64,000 nucleotides of DNA, from positions 1,302,001 through 1,366,000 of the forward strand of contig JAACJK010000057.1 of the NCBI GenBank assembly GCA_013368325.1, given 5' to 3'. Origin of the DNA: Ephemerocybe angulata. Taxonomy: Eukaryota; Basidiomycota; Agaricomycetes; Agaricales; Psathyrellaceae. Under the pieces are notes generated by a model, which was not told the DNA's origin, made no database searches, and worked only from the letters and a program-made list of their open reading frames with translations. The position numbers were made by a program, and so were the translations under genes. This document shows positions 42,183 through 51,891 of this stretch, piece by piece. Within the stretch, counting starts at the first letter, position 1. Each line of letters opens with the position of its first letter.

Positions 42183-44358
42183 TTACCGTGTACTCCAGAA
42201 ACCTGATCCAATGCCGTCTCCTCCGAAATCACCAAAGCGGGTTTCACCCTCCATCTCAGTGCCATAGAGAGTCTTTCCACCCGGAGGTGCTTCGGGATAG
42301 TCAGGGGTCCCAGTGCGAACCATTGTCAGACCTAAGCCTGCAGCGATATCATTACTCGACACTTCCCTCTGTTTCCCTGAAGCCCTCGATCCACTTGCGA
42401 TGCGGGGTCTTCGGGGGGAAGGGAAACCATACTCCTTAAATGGGTCAGTCCGACCATCATCTTGAATATGGTGTTGGTGTCCCAAATTAGAGCTAGCGGG
42501 AGTGGGAGATTGGGGTGCTTCTGGGAATGGAATGGGTGGTATAAACGTTTCATGTTCGTTGACGGCAGGGAACAGCGAAAAGTCGAAATGACGGCGTTGG
42601 TTTTCTGAATTCGCTGCAGAACTCGTCGTACGGCTGCTCGAACCCGCTCGCGCAGGAGGCAGAAGCGGTGCCCCTGATGGGCTGGGAGGGCGATAGACTT
42701 CAGGTAGAAGATTTGTGGGTGGAGGGGGGTCACCACGAGGGTAGGGTGTAGAAAAGTCGGACTCAGGACCTTGGAATATGGTGAAACTTGGTATTCGTGG
42801 TGCCAGAAGTTGCGCAGCTACTTCAAGAGTTGTTGGTTTATTGGGACTCGAAGAAGAGGCACGACCGTCCAGTTTCGCGCGTTTCTTGTCAGGCCGGAGC
42901 ACCGCGCGCGCGGCCTCCTCGTCAGAGAGTACGTCCACTTGCCCCTTTTCAAGAATCCCAGAAGCATTGCTGGGACTAGATGATCGCGGACGCTTTCCCA
43001 GCATAGTAGACGATGGTCCTACTGGAGGAGCGTCGGTTGGAGTGATCTCCATCATAGGGGGGTATCCCATCCCTTTGAACATAGAGGGAAACCCAAGACC
43101 CAAACCTCTACAGATGAATTTCATATTAGCTTTAAATGCTATATGTTGATATAGAGTTGTGACTTACCCCCCAGGCGGCAGTCTCGGTGTCTTCGCTTTC
43201 GGGGTTGACGGCAGCGCTGGTTGTGGCGACGGCCTTGCACTCAAGTTCGCCTTGAGCTGCTTGAACTCCTCCGCCAAAGTAGCCACCGTGACTGACTCTG
43301 TACGCAGTTCACGAACCTCGGCTTCCAACTCATCGTACCGTTGTTGTAGCGTGGCGAGGTTAGATAGTTGAAGTTGAATTTGCTGAAGTTCTTGATTATG
43401 CTTTTGCGTATTCCGCAGCTCTTCTTCCAAGCTCTCGACTTTGACTTGCAAAGGCCGAATCTGTGGAAAGACCAGGATAAAGATACGTGCATATGATACA
43501 AAGTCATGGACTTACGGCTACAGCAATTTGATGTGAAATATCATTCGAGGACGATAAAAGGTGGGTATCGGGGCAGGTCGATCTTGAACCGTTGCCAGGT
43601 TGCCCTTGGGGAGGCACTGATTGGAAGGAGGGCTCAGGATTCAGGTTATCGTTTCCCTCCTGGTCAAGTTGTGCTCGTGACGGTCCTGCTGAGGATGGTT
43701 CAACCTCTATGTAGAGAGCGTGAGTTATGAACATGGCAAGTCGTTCCGAGTCTCTAACCTTCCGGTATGGTCTCGTCAACCCGGCTCATTGTTCGACTTG
43801 ATTTGCCTCTCCTGCCTCGGGGAACACTAGTCGATTTAGTGACTGCTCTCGGCCCTGAACCACCAGCTGCCTTCGGTCGACCAACTCCCAACCTCGTTTG
43901 CGTCTCCTTCGCTTTGCGGGTTCGCATTGGTGGTGCGGGCAAACTTTGAGAGCGCTCCTCAACCTGAGGCTCCGGGTCCTCTGTTATTGTCTCAGCATCT
44001 TGCTCTTCATTTCCTTCGATGTCATGAATGATCGTGGATGCTGCCCGACTTAGGCCTGCTCGACTTGTCGGCCTCGTTGTCGACATGGATCGGCGCATTG
44101 GCGACGGCGACGGCGGTGGTGCCGATCTACACATTCATGAGTAAAACCATTCTGGGAGCGTAGCATGCATCTTACTGAGTTTGAAGGAGCAGGTCAATCA
44201 GTGCCTCCGATTTCAAGTTAGCTCGGACCCCGTATTCCTAAAATTCCGTGTGAACCAGGAAACATACGAGAGCTTCCCAATACTATTACCTTGCATAGAT
44301 TCTGTAATTCGGCCCGTTTGAGAGACTCCAGAGCTTTCCGCGACGGGAGAGGAGCCAT
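42183..44358 (-). CDS. SAP-like coiled-coil protein, function unknown
   Basis: I do not recognise a named family. The start MAPLPSRKALESLKRAELQN continues over an intron near 44235-44290 as LCKEYGVRANLKSEALIDLL, which has the helix-extended loop-helix pattern of a SAP DNA-binding motif. A basic, disordered middle (TRLGVGRPKAAGG, SVPRGRRGKSSRTMSR) follows, then a coiled coil of about 70 residues (VESLEEELRNTQKHNQEL and LEAEVRELRTESVTVATLAE) and a long Pro/Ser-rich tail with a possible nuclear signal (RPDKKRAKL). The last 40 residues, with EAPPGGKTLYGTEMEGETRF and GDGIGSGFWSTR, look conserved. SAP plus basic segments suggests a nuclear, DNA- or RNA-linked role; this is inference. About six exons. 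Confidence 0.7.
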
Positions 44359-44909
44359 GATGAAGAAAAGCGAGTCGGACGGTGAAAGCAATTGGGAGAG
44401 TCCAGAGTTCAACAACGTTGCCGATTGTAAGCTGTCACTCGGCGGAGTATGTAATCAAGTCGCGGTTCGACTTTTAATAGCGACAAACAACGCGCAGTCA
44501 CGTGAGTATATTTGAGCGCCTACTCTGAGCTGAGGCTCGACCGCCGCCACACTTCCTTCTGCGGTCTATGATAGTAAGAATGCAATCAGGTGTGCATTGC
44601 TACATCTCTTCCTGTCCAATTGTAGCAATCGGTAAGGTTTTATGCGAGAACTGCATGCAAATGGCCGGATTCCAGGGACAAGAATATGACCGGGCCGAGA
44701 ACCGCGTGCCAGACCTCTGGTGGTATGTGCCCCACGGGGCTCAGAATCGCAGTGACCCCTGTGTTCTGCAGAACCGCGGTGCTGGTGGGACCTGGAATCA
44801 GTGATCCACCTTCCTTGTGCTATCATTCCCTTCGCCCAGCCGAGCCCAGTTATGAAGCAACCATTTTGCTTCCATACTCCCACCTTCTCCCCCACCTTTC
44901 GGTTGCACT
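44359..44909. other. Divergent upstream region of SAP-like gene and flavocytochrome b2
   Basis: 551 bp between two start codons. A plus-strand frame near 44568-44804 is open but ends before, and is not in frame with, the flavocytochrome start. No recognisable element. Confidence 0.4.
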
Positions 44910-47148
44910 ATGCCTGCCTGGTCACTTCAAGAAGTCACTGAACACAGGACTGCAAAGTGCGTGGTGCCTCGCTCCTTTTGAATTTTGTCGATCTAATAGA
45001 GACTATGCCTGCAGGTCGTGTTGGGTCATCATTCATAACAACGTGTACGATGTTACGGACTTCCTTCCTGTGCGTTGGAGCGTGCTGAGGGGTCTTGGTT
45101 GTGTCTCATAATGATTCTACGATGGTTGTAGGAGCACCCAGGAGGCGCCGCGATTATCTTGAGATACGCTGGGCAGGATGCTACAGAAGTGTATGACCAA
45201 ATCCATGCCCCTGACGCACTCGAGAAATTCCTTCCACCGAGCAAGCATTTGGGTCCAGTGGAGACGGAGGCAGCGGCACGTCTTTCGCACGAACGGAATA
45301 CCAGGAAGAAGACGAAAGACGAGGTTCGAGTCGAGGAGGCTCACAAGAAGAAGCCTCCTCTTAGTCGTGTCCTCAGCTTAGCCGCGATGGAGGTCGGTGT
45401 CCTGACTCCTCCTTGTTCCTCCGGATGGTAATGAAACTAACTTCCGCTGATTGGTAGAAAATTGCAAGCGAGACCCTTTCGCATAAAGCATGGGCTTATT
45501 ATTCATCGTCATCCGACGATACAATTAGTACGCATCTACCCCTATCTCCACCGACGTCAGAGTCACTTACACTCGACGCTATAGCTCATTCGGAAAATGC
45601 TCGGGCTTTCTCCCGCTTCTTCTTCAATGCGCGCGTCATGAGGCCTGTCGGTGATTGTGATCCGTCGACTACCATTCTTGGCTATTCTTCTTCCATACCG
45701 GTCTTCGTCAGCGGTGCAGCGCTTGCGAAACTAGGTCACCCTCAAGGCGAGTCCTTCATTCCACCTCTCGCGGTTTAATTATCCATACCCATATCTTATC
45801 ACAGCTGAAGTGAATATTACCCGTGGCGCCGGAAAGGAGGGTATTCTTCAGATGGTATCATCGAATGCCTCACTTTCTCCAGAAGCCATCATAGAAGCCG
45901 CCACACCGTCCCAGACGCTCTTCTTCCAGCTGTATAAGAACCGCGTGGATGAGCTCGCTGAGAAGAGAGTTCGAAATATTGAGCAACTTGGTTATCGCGC
46001 GATATTCTTAACTGTCGATGCGATTGTAGCAGGCAACCGGGAGGAAGACATTCGAAGCCCTTGGGTCCTAGAAGAGCTGGAGAGCGGACAACCGGCCGTC
46101 TGGGACGAGAATGCACCGGTAGAAGATGTAAACTTGGGAGGTACTGCCGGAAACCTGGTCAATAGGGACGACAGGAACATGACATGGGAAAAGGTGAGAG
46201 GATGTCACTGCAGCAGTAGCGGTGGCAGGCAGCTGAAATTATCTGGCCCTAGACGATTCCCTGGCTCCGTGGGATAACAAAACTGCCTATCATCGTTAAG
46301 GGTGAGAGTAGGAGCACGTACATGAGACTTCGATGCTTACTAGGTGCATAAACCTTAGGCATCCAGTGCGTTGAAGACGCAGTCGCGGCCGCGGAAGCTG
46401 GCGTTGACGGAATTCTCATCTCGAATCATGGAGGTGCGATTTGCTATTCACAGCTACAAGACTTTGTCTAATTAGGGCCCGGGCAACAGGACGGCAGCTT
46501 GACTAGTCAGTATCAATAAGTGCTAAGCACCTTTTCGGGGTCGTTCTAACTTCTTATTAGCTCTATGCCTCCCATAGAGGTGCTATATCGAATCCGCCGA
46601 CAGCGTCCGGATGTGTTCGACAAGCTTGAAGGTATGTCAATCGGCACCGCTCTGTAATGTTGTCTTACGTTTTCTCGATGCAGTTTACATTGACGGTACG
46701 CCGGAGTTTAGTTGGCGAGGCAAATGCAGCACTGACACAATGAACAGGCGGAATCTACAGGGGAACAGGTGGGTATGTCTGCAGTATTTGAAGTTCGTTT
46801 CTGATCATATCTGCTTAGACGTGATCAAAGCGTTGTGTTTGGGCGCTAAGGCAGTCGGTCTTGGGCGTGCATTCCTTTATGCACAAAGCGTAAGTATCCA
46901 GCGACCATTTCAACGGCATCCCTGCTGACCCATCGCAGGCCTATGGAGAAGCCGGAGTTGTCAAAATCATTCAGCTGCTACGCCACGAGATTGTCACCTC
47001 GATGCAACTAATTGGAGCTGCCCGGGTCAGCGACCTTAAGCCGGAGATGGTGCGTCCCAGTGCGAGGCGACGCCAGCAATATCGTTGATTTCCTCCCCTT
47101 CAGGTTGAAAGAGTGGACTGGGAGCCTCGACCCAAAGCTAGACTTTAG
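44910..47148 (+). CDS. CYB2: Flavocytochrome b2-type L-lactate (2-hydroxyacid) dehydrogenase
   Basis: FMN-dependent 2-hydroxyacid oxidase fused to a cytochrome b5 domain. MPAWSLQEVTEHRTAKSCW (first exon 44910-44956, intron to 45014) leads into WVIIHNNVYDVTDFLPEHPGG with the first haem histidine; the second is in QIHAPDALEKF. The flavin barrel includes FSRFFFNARVMRPVGD, PVFVSGAALAKLGHPQGE, NITRGAGKEGILQMVSSNA, FQLYKNR, LTVDAIVAGNREEDIR, LPIIVKGIQC, and the catalytic-histidine motif LISNHGGRQLD (across an intron near 46435-46560), then [24 protein letters not shown]. There is no presequence before the b5 domain, unlike yeast Cyb2, so a cytosolic location is possible. L-lactate is the usual substrate; L-mandelate or glycolate are alternatives. 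Its TAG overlaps the stop codon of the opposite gene. Confidence 0.93.
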
Positions 47149-48180
47149 GCTGTAGACGATGTCAGCTTTGCGGCAGAGGGCGTTGTTCCGATTGTCACAG
47201 GGGTCTGACCACCTTGCTGTGAAAGGTCTGCTTGTAATGTCCTGAGGTAGGACAACGAAGGAGAAGGTCCGGGGCCGTTAACAGGACACCATTCCCTGTG
47301 TTCCTCCACCGCCCATTTCCATCTCTACATACATCTATCAATGCTGCGTGCTCCCATACACGACAATTAACTCACCAAGTACTTGATCAATTCCTTGTCC
47401 GATGGTAAGACTTGTTTCCACTCCGTAGAGAAAGGGTCGTCAGCCAGGGTGCAGAATATGCGGTACGAATCCAGGGCGTAAGGTCCCGCTCCAGGAAGAT
47501 GAGATACTGGGGTCGCTGGGTACCTTGCGAACTGTTTGCCTTTGACACTCCGGACAGGGGTAGACGGTCGGGACGGTCGGTCGTCGTATAATGAAGGTGG
47601 ATCTTTGATGTATTCCCTTGAAAGGGCTATGAGCCGTCTTGCACGAATCGTGTAGGTTCCTAGACGCAACAGCATGTACACGAGATCCTCTTCTTTCGCT
47701 ACCGAACTAAGCATATGCTTCTAGCCACAAGCAACCAATACTCACCTTGAGACATTTTCCAAGCCGTAGGCCACCGTCTCATCATATCCCAGAAGACAGG
47801 CAGAGCTAGTTTCCCTGACGTCTTGTTTAGGAGGGTGCATGCGACAAAGACCTTCCACTTGTCTCCTGCCACTTGCTCTGCGACGCGTCAGCCTCAACCC
47901 AGGGGATAAGCTTCACAATAGTACCTTGGATCAGGATCGGTTTCAGCAGCTTGAGTTCTTCGTACAGCGCCGTGGTCGATCGAGCATAGAACAATGAAAG
48001 GGGGTCTGTGCTTGGCGCTGCTTCGCCTGGCTCCAGCTCAACAGCAAGTAGTGCTTCATCTTTGCAATTTGGTCCCGCAACTTGACTCTTCTGGCGCTTC
48101 TCCGGGGAGAAGTAGGGCGATAAGCATAGGATTCCTGGCTCTCGCTTCCGCTTTTTGGGCGTCTGTGGTGGTTCCTTCAT
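47145..48180 (-). CDS. MBD4-like thymine/uracil DNA glycosylase (HhH-GPD), without MBD domain
   Basis: Predicted base-excision glycosylase removing T or U from G mismatches. Exons 48180-47925, 47877-47746, 47698-47376 and 47324-47145 give 297 codons including the stop. The N-terminus is basic (TPKKRKREPG) with a PCNA-motif-like CLSPYFSPEKR. The glycosylase domain shows KWKVFVACTLLNKTSGKLAL, PVFWDMMRRWPTAWKMSQ, then HLPGAGPYALDSYRIFC, where the aspartate in YALDSY corresponds to the catalytic residue of MBD4, and EWKQVLPSDKELIKYL followed across the last intron by RWKWAVEEHREW. No methyl-CpG-binding domain is encoded. If the last intron is retained the protein stops at 47367. The spliced form matches the family better and ends at a TAA overlapping the flavocytochrome stop. 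It diverges from the LIM gene over 168 bp. Confidence 0.88.
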
Positions 48181-48348
48181 TGAAGGCACAATGGGCTTGG
48201 CGGAGAACTTTTCGGGCCGACATTACCTAAGCTGCTAGCATGTGATCGCGTTGTTCAACGCGCGCGGGTCGACCTTTTATGGTAGTGCAACAGGCGATGA
48301 CGACCTGAGCATTCCTCTGCCTCGTTCCCCTCACATATCCCCTGAGCC
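48181..48348. promoter_or_regulatory. Shared upstream region of DNA glycosylase and LIM-domain genes
   Basis: 168 bp between divergent start codons. An alternative minus-strand ATG near 48228 is out of frame with the glycosylase. No specific site assigned. Confidence 0.45.
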
Positions 48349-51226
48349 ATGGGGTTCTGCCGCAGATGTGGCGAGATTGTGGCTACAGACCGCTGCAAAT
48401 GTGGCGGACGACCAGTCGGTGCGTTTAGCCTTGCACTTCTTCCTGGATTAGCTTGAGACTTGACGCCATCGCCAACAGAACCCATCGTGCCCTTCAAAAG
48501 GGACTCGACCGATCTCGATTCTCAGGACAAATGGACCAAGACATATGCTTCTAACAGGGCGTCGACGTCGCCGACTCGATCCAGCGCACCCGCTCAGGCT
48601 AATCAAGCCTCCAGGTCCAGCGTTCCGCGTTCGCGTTCACCGACGAAGCCATTTCCCCGCCCCATCAGTTCGACATCAAATAGGCAAACGAGTGTTGGCG
48701 CTCGGGTCACAGATTATATCGCTTCGACTACCTCTCGGCCCCGCTCGCCACTCAAACAGCATGTTACCGGCCCAAATCCAGAGGCGGGCATTCTCCCGTC
48801 CCTCAATACCAACGATACCACACTCTCCAAGGTCTACGGATCGGTCCTGCAACCCAAGGAGACTCTAGCGACATTCTCCTGTGCGATATGCTCATCCGCC
48901 TTCCCGCCAGACGCAACGATCTATCCAGATCCTCTCCAACCGAATTCGAGCCACCGCTTCCTCTGTCGACCCTGTTTTGTGGACAACGGCGGCAGCAAGG
49001 GGCCTTGCGACGCCTGCTCGCGCCCCGTCCTCACACTCAAGGCCGAAGGCGGGTTCATCCACGCTGCAAACAAGTACTGGCATAAGCGATGCTTCAACTG
49101 TGCCGGATGCGAGAAGAACATTGGCGATAGCCCGATGGTCGACCTCGTTGGACAACCTTGCTGCCCGAGTTGCTTTGATACTTGCTTAAATCGCGAGACT
49201 CCCAAGAAAAAGAAGCAAACACCAGTCGACAGTCCCAAGCCCGATCCTCTTGGAAAACTCAAATCGTCACAGGGGGCCAAGAGTCAGGAGTCTAGCCCCA
49301 TCATCGGAGAGTTAGAACAGCGCCTCGGTGTAAAGAAGCGGGAGGGCAGCCCGGCACTGGAAGAGTTGACCCAGCGTCTCAGTCATATCGGCCGTGATAT
49401 CAACTCAAGATATTCGCTGGGTGACAGCCCCTCCTCAAGCCCAACCCTCAACCGATCTCAGAATGGGCGGGGCGGCCGTCGAGACGATGACGATAAACTT
49501 TCGAGGCGATCCCTCTCTTCCTCCCCAACCAAAGTGTCCCCCCTCCGCACTCGGGCTACTGGAAGCCCTGTCCCAGCGGCCGAAGCCGTGGAAGAGATGA
49601 AGAAACGAATTTTGAAGGGGCCGCCGTCGTCCTCGCCGGGGCGGAGCAGTCCATTTTCCTCTACTCAAGCCAGTTCGTCTCGAGACAGGGTTTTGTCCTT
49701 GCAATCATCGTCGTCTACGAGCGACTATGGGTCCTTTAGCCCTCGAATCCCCCCGACCCCCGACCTCATCTCAGACTACTCCGACACCATGACCCAATCT
49801 TCCTTCTCTGAACCTGGATCACCGCCCAGGGGAGTTGAGGACGACATCTTCAATTCGAAAGGCACGGTGAAAGGTTACGGGTCTCGCCAGCCTCGTCATG
49901 AGTATTTCAACGCTCTGGACGAACCGATCATAGAGGAAACACACAGCCAGCTGAACACGCCGACCAAGACACCCACCCGAACACCAAATAGGTCGGCCCA
50001 AGACCCGAACAACAATCATATCCCTCTGAAGGGCAACAGCGTGGCCACCTCCAGTCCGCTACGCCTCTCAACATCTACCCGTCCTTTGCGCGAGACCAAA
50101 GATTCGCCTTCAGAAGCTAGCCAGTCGAATTGTGCTCGATGCGACGGAAAGCTCTTCACGATGGGGAGTGGGGGTAGTTTTATAACTGTTCCCTCTGGTA
50201 AAACTGGATTGCCAGAGCGGTATCACGTTCGCTGCTTCACTTGCCACATCTGCGATGGTATCTTCGAGAAGGCTAGTAATGGCCAAGCAACTTTTGTCCA
50301 GCATGCCGGTCGTGCTTGCCACCCTGAGGTTCGACCCTGCCTTTGAACGCATATGCTATGCTGACATTCTCTCAATAGTGTGCCCCCAAGGAGCGGGTGA
50401 TCGCCCATAAATCACCAAGCACTCCGGCCTTGCGATCGAGAGCTGCAACCGTATCCGCCAGACCAACCCATTCTCCTACGCCAGCATCTTCCAAGCCTAT
50501 TGTTTCAAGTCGCTTCGAGCAAGGCACCATCTCGTCCGTTAGTGGTGATGCTCCGGTCCCACGCTTTGGTGGCCCTCGCAATGCCTGTCCGGGCTGCAAG
50601 AAAGCAGTCTCGCCGATGGAGCGGGGCGTAATACCCGGACCGCAGGGAACAAAGTGGCATGCGACTTGCCTCGTTTGTGGTGGGAAGAAAACCAGGCCAG
50701 TGAGCTGGTATGGTCGAGAGGAAGAAAAGGGAAAGCCAGGGTGTGGCAAGCGGCTTGATAGTGCCGCGAAGACCGACGGGGATGGTGGAGTTTGGTGTCG
50801 TGAATGCATCGTAAGTCGTTCTCCAGAGTCCCCAGGCTGACAGCAGGTGCGATTCTGACACATTTCGCATAGTTACAGCTTGGAATACAGAGCTCGCCTT
50901 CCCCATCACCAACCAAGACGCCCCTATCTCCAACATATACAGGCTCTGGCAAGATGGTTCCACAATTCACTGGGACGACTACTATTGCCCGCCAATTCAC
51001 GGGTATGGGACCCTTTGGTGGAGCCGAAGGAGGCCTGACAAGGCAGATGACTGGTAGCGGTTTGAACCCCAATCGCAGCATGGGAAGTCCAACGAAGCAG
51101 TCCGGTGTGAGGCCCAGGCCAAAGAGTGTCATCGGAATGAGAAGCAGCAAGAGCGTTGATGAAGGGAGGGGTATGTTCCTCGTGAGGCAGCTGACGGGCG
51201 CGTCGAGTGCAGCGTGGAACGATTAG
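48349..51226 (+). CDS. Three-LIM-domain protein with N-terminal zinc-ribbon-like motif
   Basis: Likely cytoskeletal or polarity scaffold of the paxillin-like type; no enzyme domain is present. The first exon, 48349-48419, encodes MGFCRRCGEIVATDRCKCGG, a cysteine knuckle found at the start of several fungal LIM proteins, and splices to EPIVPFKRDSTD. A Ser/Pro-rich stretch follows. LIM1 spans about 48870-49190 (CAICSSAF, CRPCF, CDACSRPV, HKRCFNCAGCEKNIG, CCPSCFDTC). A long disordered linker leads to LIM2 near 50130-50390 (CARCDGKLF, HVRCFTCHICDGIFE) and LIM3 near 50585-50810 (CPGCKKAVS, WHATCLVCGGKKTRP, WCRECI). The tail has four short repeats of the form Q(F/M/L)TG, listed as a finding. The product is about 860 residues. 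Nothing suggests a RhoGAP domain, which separates it from Rga1/Lrg1. Confidence 0.87.
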
Positions 51227-51891
51227 CATTTCCATGGACCATGTTTTCTGCTTTCTTTGCTTTCATTGAAGGACTATTTGCTTTCGTTCTGTCCCACATG
51301 CGAACACTATCATTACATATATCTCTATTCCGCCGCTCTGATACCGTAACCTAGGATTACTTCTGTCGTTTTAATCTCTGTGAGAACGCTGGTCGCTCTG
51401 TAGTTATCTAGAAAACCACACAGGCGTGCTGGGATATGGATCCGCCGACTTCGAAGTTGGTACATGTGTTTGATGGAAACGGATGTAATCAATTGGGATG
51501 TAAGGCGAAGCGTTGTCAAGGACTTCTACTCTGTCAAATGATGGGCAGAACTTGTCTGTTGGCCGTGTTTTGCCTTCGTCCGTATTTCCCGTTCATCTTC
51601 TCTCTTTTACCTGTTTCGCATTTTGTTGGTGAGCTCCTCATGTTTACTGACATTGATCCCTGACTCTAATCTCACCCGGGCCCACCGACAGAATAGCCTC
51701 TCCTTTTCATTCCTTTCATTTATCTTTTGTGTTTCCACAGCCTTGTAAAACAGGAGCCAAAGCTATTCGAGGACCAGCCAGGCCTGGGTATCTCGCTCAC
51801 CCGGGTTCAAGACCCTGGAGAATCTCTGTGATACACGAGTAGCCCCCCTGCTTGTCCGGCGCGGCTAGCCTGGAAGCTCCCTTCAGCGGTC
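51227..51891. other. Intergenic interval downstream of LIM gene
   Basis: 665 bp with pyrimidine-rich sequence around 51590-51740, probably the promoter of the next gene. The string GGTTCAAGACCC near 51804 superficially resembles a tRNA T-arm but no cloverleaf could be drawn around it. Confidence 0.45.

Noticed and set aside
51795..51830. tRNA-like T-arm string GGTTCAAGACCC
   Set aside because: No acceptor, D or anticodon stems could be drawn around it on either strand.
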